In this document: positions 23,272-31,300 of the stretch, one piece after another | How the letters are laid out: each line of letters opens with the position of its first letter | Position numbering within the stretch: position 1 is the first letter of the stretch | Source of the DNA: VYFG01 sp022827325 | Lineage (GTDB): Bacteria; Pseudomonadota; Gammaproteobacteria; Arenicellales; Poriferihabitantaceae | Direction: 5' to 3' | DNA: 32,269 nt | Assembly: GCA_022827325.1 (NCBI GenBank) | Contig: JAJDTE010000158.1 | Span: 1 to 32,269, forward strand | The notes under the pieces: model-generated | Told to the model about the DNA's origin: nothing | Database searches by the model: none | The model's input: the letters and a program-made list of their open reading frames with translations, nothing else | Program-made: the position numbers and the translations under genes

Positions 23272-24408
23272 TCATGCCGCATGCCGGCGCCCGAGCAGGG
23301 CAAGGGTGCTGCGCAGGCCGTCAATGTCCGCATAGGCACCCTGCAGCCAGCGCAGGCCGGTCTTCGTGAAACCCCTGCGTCCGTGAAGTACGCGGGTGTT
23401 GTCCACCACGAACAGTTCCCCGGGTTCCATCCGGAAGGTCACGCTGACTTCGGGCCGGCGGGTGATTTCCTCAAGGTGGCGATACGCCGCGTAAAAGTCC
23501 GGCACGAGGTCGTAGGGAACACCGGTCAGGGACTGGAACGAGCGGCTGTTGATCCGCACCTGGGCCAGTTGTCCATCCGGAGAGACTTCCAGCATGGGCC
23601 GGTGAGCGGTGAGATCGCTTCGGCCGTCGCCGCAGTACCGGAAGGTGACGTTGTAACGGCTCAGCAGGGCGAAGCGGGCCGGGTTCTCCCGCCTGAGAAT
23701 CTCGGCCACCCGGAATCCGTCCACGACGCTTGACTCACCGCCGCCGGCGCTGTTCTCGAGACAATGCAGGAATTGCAGCGTCGGCACCGGGTCGCGGTAG
23801 GGGTTGTCGGTATGCGGATCAAGACCCATCCTCGTATAGGCCAGGTTCACCGGGTCCGGTTCGGAGCGGACCTCGAAGAGCCGTCCATAATTGGTTTCCC
23901 GCACGTATCCGAACAGCGCGATTACATCAAGGACTGCGCCCGACACGGTCGGCACGTCCCGCAGGCGGGCAAATCCCAGCGTGTCGACCCACCGGAGCCA
24001 TTTCCCCAGGACCGCCGGATCATCGGCAACCCGGGGAAACGATTCCATGACACCGTCGGCGTCCAGGTCGCCGGCCCAGGTTTTCCGTCCCTCCGGGATC
24101 AGTGTTTCGCCGCCAGGCCGGTCGTAGGCATGACGGCGCAGCCAGTCAAGATCGAGCCAGGTCAGGCTGCCGTCGTCGAACGAAACCTCGAGCCGGGAAC
24201 CGTTGAGCGTTGCGCCCCGGATGCAAAGGCCGGCGGGTATGTCCGTTGCCGACAGCTTCTTTTGCCCGTTCCCCGGGTCACGGCTGGCTGCATCCTGGCC
24301 GTGGTCCCGCAGCCAGACGGCGTGGTAGCGGGAGGATCTGCCGCCGGGCCAGAACACGGTGATGAATGACCCGTCAATACCCGGTTGGAGGGTCGGGGCA
24401 GGGGACAT
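23272..24408 (-). CDS. tmpA: Gamma-butyrobetaine-hydroxylase-like 2-oxoglutarate dioxygenase, TmpA-like
   Basis: A 378-residue protein with an N-terminal DUF971/GBBH-N-like domain (RYHAVWLRDHG) and a C-terminal TauD-type barrel. Iron ligands are H199-x-D201 (LDPHTDNPY) and H342 (VLHGRRGF), with R353 placed to bind 2-oxoglutarate. The cysteines that bind zinc in human and Pseudomonas gamma-butyrobetaine hydroxylase are missing. TmpA hydroxylates 2-(trimethylamino)ethylphosphonate at C1, and its product is the substrate of TmpB. The gene precedes the TmpB-like gene by about 105 bp on the same strand. A carnitine-pathway hydroxylase is the alternative, but the HD-domain partner argues for phosphonate use. 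Confidence 0.8.
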   Translation of the reverse strand: MSPAPTLQPGIDGSFITVFWPGGRSSRYHAVWLRDHGQDAASRDPGNGQKKLSATDIPAGLCIRGATLNGSRLEVSFDDGSLTWLDLDWLRRHAYDRPGGETLIPEGRKTWAGDLDADGVMESFPRVADDPAVLGKWLRWVDTLGFARLRDVPTVSGAVLDVIALFGYVRETNYGRLFEVRSEPDPVNLAYTRMGLDPHTDNPYRDPVPTLQFLHCLENSAGGGESSVVDGFRVAEILRRENPARFALLSRYNVTFRYCGDGRSDLTAHRPMLEVSPDGQLAQVRINSRSFQSLTGVPYDLVPDFYAAYRHLEEITRRPEVSVTFRMEPGELFVVDNTRVLHGRRGFTKTGLRWLQGAYADIDGLRSTLALLGRRHAA

Positions 24409-24480
24409 GGTGCCGGGTGGAATTCCCGCCTGGGAAACTGGCGCGGAGTATATTCGGTAACCTCGATGGAGAGGGAGGGA

Positions 24481-24765
24481 CTACGCGATCCAGAACGGTT
24501 TTGTCGCTTCCCTGTAGGCTTCCACCTCGCTGATGCCGATATCCCCGAGCAGGTGCGGGGGCAACTCCCGCAGTTGCCGGCGTTGCCGGTGGCGCTGATC
24601 CCAGGTCTTCACCAGCCTGCCAAGGCGGAACAGCGGACGGAGAATCGTTTCCAGCTCCACTGCCGGCACACAGTCGGCAGCCGCTGCGGGAATAATTGAT
24701 CCAGGTGAATTGATATAATTTGACATAATACTGACCAATCCTGAAAGTTTTACTGGTTTCGACAT
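24481..24765 (-). CDS. DUF1127 (YjiS-like) small protein
   Basis: A 94-residue protein whose C-terminal half is a DUF1127 domain: RQLRELPPHLLGDIGISEVEAYREATKPFW, with the L-x-D-I-G-I/L core. The first ~45 residues are variable and contain an SIIPAAAA stretch. DUF1127 domains are small Arg-rich units; some bind RNA or influence phosphate and carbon metabolism in alphaproteobacteria. It is the first gene of the minus-strand unit with tmpA and tmpB (72 bp to tmpA) and divergent from the LysR gene. A 13-bp palindrome lies 15 bp before its ATG. Its exact role is unknown; DUF1127 genes next to LysR regulators are frequent. Confidence 0.8.
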   Translation of the reverse strand: MSKPVKLSGLVSIMSNYINSPGSIIPAAAADCVPAVELETILRPLFRLGRLVKTWDQRHRQRRQLRELPPHLLGDIGISEVEAYREATKPFWIA

Positions 24766-24779
24766 ATCTTTCTCTTTTT

Positions 24780-24792
24780 CGGTAATTTACCG
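24780..24792. promoter_or_regulatory. 13-bp perfect palindrome in the DUF1127-lysR intergenic region
   Basis: CGGTAA-T-TTACCG is a perfect dyad with one central base, 15 bp before the DUF1127 start. It may be an operator for this unit. It is distinct from the LysR-type site at 24821-24835. Confidence 0.4.
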
Positions 24793-24820
24793 GTCCTATC
24801 AAATCCCCACAAACGATTAA

Positions 24821-24835
24821 TTCTAATTTCTCGAA
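24821..24835. promoter_or_regulatory. LysR-type T-N11-A box
   Basis: TTC-N9-GAA is an imperfect dyad holding the T-N11-A pattern of LysR-family sites. It lies 26 bp upstream of the lysR start and between the divergent genes, as expected for autoregulation and control of DUF1127-tmpA-tmpB. Confidence 0.4.
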
Positions 24836-24860
24836 TAAAATATATTAATCCGAATCTACT

Positions 24861-25766
24861 ATGAGAACCCCGCCGCTGGGCAGCCTGAAAACCTTCCGCG
24901 CCGCTGCCAATTCGCTGTCCTTCACCCGTGCCGCAGAGGAGTTGCACGTGACCCAGGCTGCGGTCAGCCACCAGATCAAGTCCCTCGAAGAGACCCTCGG
25001 CGTCCGCCTGTTCGAGCGCGGCAACCGGCGTCTCGCGCTGACCGAGGCCGGTACCCGTCTCCTGCCCTACGTGGACCAGATGTTCCAGTTGCTGGAGCAG
25101 GGCCTGCGCCAGCTCCGTCGGGGCGCCAATGATTCCACGCTCACCGTTTCCCTGCTGCCGTCTTTCGCCTCCCGGTGGCTGGTGCCGCGGCTGGGACTGT
25201 TCCTGAAGGCGCATCCGGAGGTGGACTTCCGGCTCGCACCGTCCAGGGATCTGACCGACTTCCGGACCGAGGACATCGATCTCGCCATCCGCTACGGTCC
25301 CGGCAGCTATCCCGGGCTCACCAGCATCTTCCTCATGGACGAGGAGATTTTCCCGGTGTGCAGCCCCGCCGTCATGCACGGGCAGAATGCCTTGCGTACC
25401 CCCGGCGATCTGAAACATCACGTCCTGATTCATGATGAGGGACACAGCGACTGGCGCAAGTGGCTGGCGGCGGCGGGCGTTCACGATGTCGAGCCGGGCA
25501 AGGGGCCGGTTTATACGGATTCGGCCATGGCGGTTCAGTCAGCCATGGAGGGGGACGGGATCGCGTTGGGCCGCAGCCGGCTGGTGCGGGACGACATTGC
25601 CAGGGAGCGGCTGGTGGCGCCGTTCGGGATATCCCAGCCCTCGGGGTTTTCCTATTTCATTGTCTACCCGCAGGACCGGCGCCCGACGGACGCCATGGCC
25701 GCGTTCGTGGCGTGGGTGCAACAGCAGGTTGTGGAAGACGACGCAAAGTTCGGGGATACTCGCTAG
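24861..25766 (+). CDS. LysR-family transcriptional regulator, GcvA-like
   Basis: A 301-residue regulator with an N-terminal winged helix (LGSLKTFRAAANSLSFTRAAEELHVTQAAVSHQIKSLEE, a classic LysR helix-turn-helix) and a periplasmic-binding-like effector domain from about residue 90. The core SLLPSFASRWLVPRLG..F and DIDLAIRYG.G place it in the GcvA branch. It is divergent from DUF1127-tmpA-tmpB across a 95-bp AT-rich gap containing a T-N11-A box, so it probably controls that unit in response to a phosphonate, betaine or related signal. The ligand is unknown. No Shine-Dalgarno site is seen before the ATG. Confidence 0.93.
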   Translation: MRTPPLGSLKTFRAAANSLSFTRAAEELHVTQAAVSHQIKSLEETLGVRLFERGNRRLALTEAGTRLLPYVDQMFQLLEQGLRQLRRGANDSTLTVSLLPSFASRWLVPRLGLFLKAHPEVDFRLAPSRDLTDFRTEDIDLAIRYGPGSYPGLTSIFLMDEEIFPVCSPAVMHGQNALRTPGDLKHHVLIHDEGHSDWRKWLAAAGVHDVEPGKGPVYTDSAMAVQSAMEGDGIALGRSRLVRDDIARERLVAPFGISQPSGFSYFIVYPQDRRPTDAMAAFVAWVQQQVVEDDAKFGDTR

Positions 25767-25936
25767 ATGCCTGGAATTGCCAAATCCATGAACCAGCGGT
25801 CGAGGGCCGATACCCGGCCCCGCCCCGTGGGCCCGGAAAGCGCCGGCTACCACGCGTTCGGCCGGACCATGGGGTTTGATTGCGCCCGTGGCGTTCACCC
25901 GGGGCAATCGCTCCCGGTCCGACAAGGGGTGTGGCC

Positions 25937-26644
25937 GTGAACCACTCCGACCTGGCCGGGGACGCCGGAAGGCACGGCCTGGTCCTGCGGGGCGGCTTCA
26001 CGCCGAGGCGCGAAGACAGTGTGCCGGCGGTGCGCATCGGGGTGCCCGCGAAAACACTGGTACTGCTCGGCAATGCCGGGTCGTCGATGTGGCAGTCGTT
26101 CGCGGATTCCCCGGAATTCGCCGACGGGGCGGAAGATCCCCTGAACCGCTGGAGCGAACGCATCGGTAATGCCCTTGCATCGCGGTGGGACGGAAAGGCG
26201 CTGTTCCCCTTCGGCGGCCCCCCCTACCACCCGTTTATCCGCTGGGCGCGGAAGGCGGAGGGACTGAAGGAGTCGGCGCTCGGCATGCTGATGCATCCGG
26301 AATACGGGCTGTGGCATGCCTACCGGCTCGCCGTTGCACTGCCGGTGGACGTGGCAGGGATCGGTGCGGACCCGCTAGTCCGGCACGCCTGCGATCATTG
26401 CCGGGACCGACCCTGTCTGCAGGTCTGTCCGGTGGGGGCATTTGATGGCACGCGCTATGATGTCGAGTCCTGTTTCCGCTATCTGGAGGCGAACCCCGGA
26501 TCGCCCTGCCGCAAGGCCTGCCGGGCACGGAACGCCTGCCCCGAGGGCACGGACTTCCGGTACGGGACTGACCATGCGGCGTTTCACATGGAAAAGTTCT
26601 ACCGCACCCTGTCGCGGCGCGATGTGACTGATCCCCGGATCTAG
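25937..26644 (+). CDS. Ferredoxin-like protein with two cysteine clusters (QueG-like C-terminal type)
   Basis: A 235-residue protein. The C-terminal third holds eight cysteines: C152-x2-C155-x4-C160-x3-C164-P (a ferredoxin-like CDHCRDRPCLQVCPVGAF) and a second group (CFRY...SPCRKACRARNACPEG), enough for two [4Fe-4S] clusters. The N-terminal part (VLLGNAGSSMW..F, FPFGGPPYHPF) resembles the small reductive-dehalogenase/QueG-like Fe-S proteins without an obvious corrinoid site. GTG 25937 is chosen because AAGGGG lies 7-8 nt upstream; GTG 25931 and an earlier ATG are alternatives. Substrate and partner are unknown. Confidence 0.75.
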   Translation: MNHSDLAGDAGRHGLVLRGGFTPRREDSVPAVRIGVPAKTLVLLGNAGSSMWQSFADSPEFADGAEDPLNRWSERIGNALASRWDGKALFPFGGPPYHPFIRWARKAEGLKESALGMLMHPEYGLWHAYRLAVALPVDVAGIGADPLVRHACDHCRDRPCLQVCPVGAFDGTRYDVESCFRYLEANPGSPCRKACRARNACPEGTDFRYGTDHAAFHMEKFYRTLSRRDVTDPRI

Positions 26645-26738
26645 CGGGCAGGCCAACAGTGCCGAAAGTGCCGCGAACAGAATACGGCACACGCGCCCGC
26701 TTCCATTAGAATTCGCGTCTTTCCCCGGCGCTCTTGCC

Positions 26739-28757
26739 ATGACCTACCAGCTTGGAATCGATACCGGCGGCACCTATACCGACGCGGTGGTGGTGGACGA
26801 AGGTCGGCAGGTTGTTGCCAAGAAAAAGAGCCTGACCACGGCCTATGACCTGACCGTGGGCATCGGCAATGCCATCTCGAGCCTGCCCGAGGAGATGCTG
26901 GCCTCGGTGAATCTGGTCTCACTGTCCACCACGTTATCCACCAATTCCGTGGTGGAGGGCCGGGGCGCCCCGGTATCGGTACTGCTGCCGGGATACAACG
27001 AATCCCAGGTGCTGAAGAGCGGCATCTACGAAATCCTCGACCGGGACCTGGTGAACCTGCTCGAGGGAGGGCATGACGCGATGGGGGTAGAGCTGGTAGC
27101 CCTGGACCTGGCGCGGGCCCGGGAGGTCATCCTGTCCCAGGCGGGAAAGGTGTCCGCCTTCGCCGTGTCCTCGATGTTCGGAACGCGCAACACCGCACAC
27201 GAAATCGCACTCAGGGACATGATTCTCGAACTCACGGGCAAGCCGGTGGCGTGCGGGCACGAACTTGCCTCCTCCCTGGGGGCACCCCGCCGGGCGCTGA
27301 CCGCGGCGCTCAACGCACGCATGATTCTCCATATCCAGCGCCTGATCAACTCGGTGGAAGAGATACTTGAACGCCGGTCGATCCATGCGCCCCTGATGAT
27401 CGTCAAGGGAGACGGCTCCCTGGTGAATGCCCGGACCGCCCTGTTGCAGCCGGTGGCCACGGTGCTGTCCGGCCCGGCCGCCAGCGTGATCGGCGCCTGT
27501 GCCCTGAGCGGGCTCAGGGACGGCATCGTGGTGGATATCGGCGGCACCACCACGGACATCGCCATCGTGACCGATGGCCAGCCGGAGCTCTGTGAGGACG
27601 GCGCGCGGATCGGAGACTGGCAGCCCATGGTGGAGGCGCTGCGGGTCTTTTCCATCGGCCTTGGCGGCGACAGCGAGGTCCGGTTCAGGAATGGACTTGC
27701 CATCTCCCAGCGGCGGGTGGTGCCCATGAGCCTTCTGGCCCATGAGCACCCCGAGGTGATATCCCGGCTCGAACGGCAATGGGCCGCGGCGCCGAATCCG
27801 CGCAACAACCGATTCGCCTTGCGCCTGCAGCACAACGAAGTGCTGGTCGGACAGCTGGGCGAGGCGGAGACGGCTGCCTGGGAAATGCTCCAGGAGGGAC
27901 CGGTGGATATCGATGCGCTGGCGGACCGCAACCGCGGAATCATGCGTGCAGTCGCCCGCCTGGAGCGCCTCGGCCTTGCGATCTACAGCGGTTTCACCCC
28001 ATCGGACGCCACCCACGTTCTCGGAATGAGCGACCACTGGAACCGGTACGCGGCAGAGCTTGCTGCCCGGATCTGGGCCCGGCAGATGCGCCATCTGTAC
28101 GGTTGTGGCAACTGGACCGCCGGCGACCCGGTCGGGCCGAGCCGGCAGGTATTCGATCTCGTGGTACGGGAGATCAGCGAGAAACTGATCGAGGCGGGTC
28201 TCAACCAGCATGGCAAGCTGGTGGACTCCAGGTCCCGCAACCTGACCCGGCTGTTGGCGGATATCGTCCTGCTGCAGGATGAAGCGAAGCGGGTGAAACC
28301 GCTGTTTGAACTCAATTTTGCACAAAACTATCCCATCATCGCGGTGGGAGGCCCGGCGGCCGACTACTTTCCCGAGGTGGCGCGGATGCTTGACGTGAAG
28401 CTGGAACTGCCCGAGCATGCGGACACCGCCAATGCAATCGGTGCGGTCCTCGGCGCGGTGGTGCAGATGGCCCACATCACGGTGACACAGCCTGAATTCG
28501 GCAACTACCTGCTGTTTCACCGTGACCAGCCGCTGCGCTTCGACAGTCTCGAAGCGGCCCTGTCCAGGGCGAGGCAGCTTGCCCTGGTGGAGGCTGAAAA
28601 CCTGGCGCGGTCCGCGGGCGCCGATGTCGTGGAAACCCGGATACGCGAGGACGCGAACCATGTACGGCATGACATCGACGGCGAGTTCTTCGTCAGCGCC
28701 ACGGTGACGGCCATCGCCACCGGGCGCCCCGGCAGTGGAGGGACAGGGTCCAAGTAG
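26739..28757 (+). CDS. Hydantoinase/oxoprolinase family protein (HyuA-like)
   Basis: A 672-residue member of the HyuA family of ATP-dependent lactam/ketone-activating enzymes (ASKHA fold). The first phosphate motif is GIDTGGTYTDAV (residues 6-17) and the second is VDIGGTTTDIAIV around residues 265-277, preceded by VLSGPAASVIGA. Length is typical for the A subunit. HyuA normally works with HyuB (methylhydantoinase/oxoprolinase B), which is absent here, so the protein is an orphan or its partner is elsewhere. The reaction (5-oxoproline, N-methylhydantoin or acetone-type carboxylation chemistry) cannot be decided from sequence. It lies 94 bp after the Fe-S protein gene. Confidence 0.88.
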   Translation: MTYQLGIDTGGTYTDAVVVDEGRQVVAKKKSLTTAYDLTVGIGNAISSLPEEMLASVNLVSLSTTLSTNSVVEGRGAPVSVLLPGYNESQVLKSGIYEILDRDLVNLLEGGHDAMGVELVALDLARAREVILSQAGKVSAFAVSSMFGTRNTAHEIALRDMILELTGKPVACGHELASSLGAPRRALTAALNARMILHIQRLINSVEEILERRSIHAPLMIVKGDGSLVNARTALLQPVATVLSGPAASVIGACALSGLRDGIVVDIGGTTTDIAIVTDGQPELCEDGARIGDWQPMVEALRVFSIGLGGDSEVRFRNGLAISQRRVVPMSLLAHEHPEVISRLERQWAAAPNPRNNRFALRLQHNEVLVGQLGEAETAAWEMLQEGPVDIDALADRNRGIMRAVARLERLGLAIYSGFTPSDATHVLGMSDHWNRYAAELAARIWARQMRHLYGCGNWTAGDPVGPSRQVFDLVVREISEKLIEAGLNQHGKLVDSRSRNLTRLLADIVLLQDEAKRVKPLFELNFAQNYPIIAVGGPAADYFPEVARMLDVKLELPEHADTANAIGAVLGAVVQMAHITVTQPEFGNYLLFHRDQPLRFDSLEAALSRARQLALVEAENLARSAGADVVETRIREDANHVRHDIDGEFFVSATVTAIATGRPGSGGTGSK

Positions 28758-28843
28758 CAGACAGGGTTCCGGTCTGGCAAAGGACGGATGTTTGGTCTAT
28801 GCTGGGCCGGGTTTACCGATCACCTGAACAGGGGTAAATCATC

Positions 28844-29818
28844 ATGGCATATGCGATTCGCGCCGTCCGGCCTGGGGACGTCGAAGTCCTGGAACGGGTT
28901 GATTTCGAACCGCAGGCGCCCGGAACCGGCGAGATCCGGGTCCGCCACGGTGCCATCGGGGTCAATTTCATCGACATTTACATCCGCACCGGCTCGTATC
29001 CCTGGCCGGTGAAGGAGAACCTGGTGCTTGGCTGTGAGGCCGCCGGGGTGGTGGATGCAGTGGGCGACGGCGTCGCCGGGTTCGCCGAGGGTGACCGTGT
29101 TGCCTATGTTCTGGCCAACGGCGCCTACAGCACCCACCGGAACATCAACGTTTCCCATGTGGTTCACCTGCCGGACCACATCGATGATCGTACCGCCGCC
29201 GCCTGCATGCTGAAAGGCCTCACCTGCTACTACCTGCTGCACGACAGTTTCAGGGTGCAGGCAGGTCACAAAGTGCTGTTTCATGCCGCCGCCGGCGGGG
29301 TGGGACTGATCGCCGGCCAGTGGCTGGCAGCCAAGGGTGCGACGGCCATCGGTACGGCGGGCAGCGACAGCAAGTGCGAGCTTGCGCTCGGCAACGGGTA
29401 CGCCGACGTGATCAACTACAACACCGGCGATTTCGTGGCCGGCGTGCGGGCCATTACGGAAGGCGGGATGGCGGATGTGGTGTACGATTCCGTGGGTGCG
29501 GGCACCTGGCCGGGATCACGGGACTGTCTCAGGCGGCACGGTACCCTGGTGGCCTTCGGCCAGTCCTCGGGCCCGGTGGAGGGGTTCGGTTTCGCTGACC
29601 TCGCGGTGGGGTCGCTGCACCTGACCCGACCCACCCTGTTTCATTTCGTCTCGGACCGCGGTTGGCTGGAGAGCGCCTCGGCGGCGCTGTTCGACATGAT
29701 CGGTAGCGGGCGCATCCGGATCACCGTCAACCAGACGTATCCGCTTGCGGAGGCCGGCAGGGCTCACGAGGCCCTGGAGGGGCGGGAAACCACGGGCTGT
29801 ACCCTGCTGCTTCCCTGA
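28844..29818 (+). CDS. NADPH:quinone oxidoreductase, zinc-free MDR family (QorA-like)
   Basis: A 324-residue medium-chain reductase. An N-terminal GroES-like domain shows GEIRVRHGAIGVNFIDIYIRTGSYP and GCEAAGVV.AVG, typical of quinone oxidoreductase 1 (QorA) without zinc ligands. The Rossmann motif is AAAGGVGLIAGQWLAAKGA near residue 150. The family reduces quinones by NADPH, one electron at a time, in the cytoplasm and limits redox stress. GGGG lies upstream of the ATG. It is convergent with the DsbA-family isomerase gene and shows no evident operon partner. Confidence 0.93.
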   Translation: MAYAIRAVRPGDVEVLERVDFEPQAPGTGEIRVRHGAIGVNFIDIYIRTGSYPWPVKENLVLGCEAAGVVDAVGDGVAGFAEGDRVAYVLANGAYSTHRNINVSHVVHLPDHIDDRTAAACMLKGLTCYYLLHDSFRVQAGHKVLFHAAAGGVGLIAGQWLAAKGATAIGTAGSDSKCELALGNGYADVINYNTGDFVAGVRAITEGGMADVVYDSVGAGTWPGSRDCLRRHGTLVAFGQSSGPVEGFGFADLAVGSLHLTRPTLFHFVSDRGWLESASAALFDMIGSGRIRITVNQTYPLAEAGRAHEALEGRETTGCTLLLP

Positions 29819-29857
29819 GCCCGGGCGGTTCGGCGGGATCGCCGCCGCGTCCAGGGG

Positions 29858-30454
29858 TCAGGCGGCGAGCGCCCGGTCGAGGAATTCCAGCCGGTCCTGG
29901 CCCCAGAAGATCTCGCCGTCCACGACGTAGGTAGGCGATCCGAACACGTCGGCGGCATGTGCCTCGGCGGTCACCGCGGTGAACTGTTCGCCCAGGGAAT
30001 CCGTTTCGGCCGTGGCCAGGAGCCCGGCGCCGTCCAGCCCGCACCGATCGGCGAGCGCTACCAGGGTGCCCGGATCGGCGATGTTCTCCTCCCCGACCCA
30101 TACCGCGGTCAGCACGGCGTCGCTGAGGGTCCCGGCGTCAAGATCCTGGTTGCCCGCCGCCAGCACCATCCTTGATGCCAGCGCGGCGTCGGCGGGGAAG
30201 TGGGCAGGCTGGAGGTTCATCGGGACGCCGAGAAATGACGACCAGCGTTTCAGTTCGTCCATGCGGTATCGCAGGCGTGCGGGATGCCGTTTGGGCAACG
30301 GTGTGCCGCCCATGTCCAGGAAGGTGGACATGACATCTATGGGCTTGTAGTTCACCGTTGCGCCGTGGCGCCCGACGATCTCATTGAACCGCCCGATGGC
30401 GAGATAGCTCCAGGGTGATATCACGAAGTGATAATAGTCGATGGTTTTGGGCAT
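29858..30454 (-). CDS. 2-hydroxychromene-2-carboxylate isomerase family protein (DsbA-like fold)
   Basis: A 198-residue protein with a thioredoxin/GST-kappa fold. It starts with IDYYHFVISPWSYLAIGRF, where the catalytic serine of NahD-like isomerases lies in the SPWSYL motif instead of a CxxC. The end GSPTYVVDGEIFWGQDRLEFL is the family's closing motif. NahD isomerises 2-hydroxychromene-2-carboxylate in naphthalene breakdown using glutathione; chromosomal homologues without other naphthalene genes probably have different, unknown glutathione-dependent roles. ATG 30454 is used because upstream in-frame sequence is not conserved in character and reads through a non-coding gap. Confidence 0.9.
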   Translation of the reverse strand: MPKTIDYYHFVISPWSYLAIGRFNEIVGRHGATVNYKPIDVMSTFLDMGGTPLPKRHPARLRYRMDELKRWSSFLGVPMNLQPAHFPADAALASRMVLAAGNQDLDAGTLSDAVLTAVWVGEENIADPGTLVALADRCGLDGAGLLATAETDSLGEQFTAVTAEAHAADVFGSPTYVVDGEIFWGQDRLEFLDRALAA

Positions 30455-30592
30455 GGAGGGGGCAAGGAAGGTAGAATTGTCGGGGCCGGATTCTACGTCA
30501 TCCGGACGGTTTCCGGGGGTATCCCGGGCCGGCACCCGCATTGAATTTTTCGCCGGTCTTGGGTTAAATCCGACCGGTTCCCCCGTACCGCC

Positions 30593-31294
30593 ATGCAGTC
30601 CTCTAACCGCAAGAAACCGTCGCCGCTCGTCGAGATCCTGGTCAACGTGATCATCCCGGCGGTGATCCTGATGAAATTCAGCACACCCGAGCGCCTGGGC
30701 ACGGTGAACGCGCTGATCCTGGCGCTGTCTTTTCCGATCCTGTACGGCGGCTGGGACCTGGTCCGCAACCGCCACGTGAACTACATCGCCATCCTGGGGC
30801 TGGTGAGCGTTTTCCTGACCGGCGGCATTGGACTTTTCAAGCTGGACGTCAAGTGGCTGGCGATCAAGGAGGCGCTCATCCCGGCCCTGATCGGGCTCGC
30901 CGTGGTGGTTACCGGGTTTACCCGCTCACCCCTGGTCAAGAAACTGATTTTCAATCCGCTGGTCATGGCGACGGAAAAAATACAGCAAAAGCTGGACCAT
31001 GAGCACAGCGCTGAACTTTTCGACAGGAAGCTCCGCTTCGCCAATCACTGCCTGGCCGGGACGTTCGCCTTTTCCGCGGTCATGAACTACGTGCTCGCGA
31101 AGGTCATCGTGACCAGCGAGACCGGCACCGTGGCGTTCAACGAGGAACTGGGGAAGATGACCTTTCTCAGCTATCCGATGATCGCCATTCCCTCCATGAT
31201 CATGCTGTTCGGCATCATGTGGTACGTGATCCGGACCATCAGGCAACTGACCGGTCTCGAACTCAGGGATATCTTTCACCGGGAGGACGGATAG
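30593..31294 (+). CDS. VC0807-family inner-membrane protein
   Basis: A 233-residue polytopic membrane protein with about six hydrophobic segments, starting LVEILVNVIIPAVILMKFS and including an ALSFPILYGGWDL pair. This pattern fits the uncharacterised VC0807 family, loosely related to YciB-like septation proteins. A central soluble stretch (TEKIQQKLDHEHSAELFDRKLRF, residues ~124-145) separates the N- and C-terminal helices. The function is unknown. Six bases separate its stop from the downstream histidine phosphatase gene, so the two are probably cotranscribed. Confidence 0.82.
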   Translation: MQSSNRKKPSPLVEILVNVIIPAVILMKFSTPERLGTVNALILALSFPILYGGWDLVRNRHVNYIAILGLVSVFLTGGIGLFKLDVKWLAIKEALIPALIGLAVVVTGFTRSPLVKKLIFNPLVMATEKIQQKLDHEHSAELFDRKLRFANHCLAGTFAFSAVMNYVLAKVIVTSETGTVAFNEELGKMTFLSYPMIAIPSMIMLFGIMWYVIRTIRQLTGLELRDIFHREDG

Positions 31295-31300
31295 GGTTCC

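Noticed and set aside
26934..28670. 578-codon antisense frame across the HyuA-like gene
   Set aside because: The HyuA sense frame has both phosphate-binding motifs; the antisense frame shows His/Gln/Gly-rich shadow composition only.
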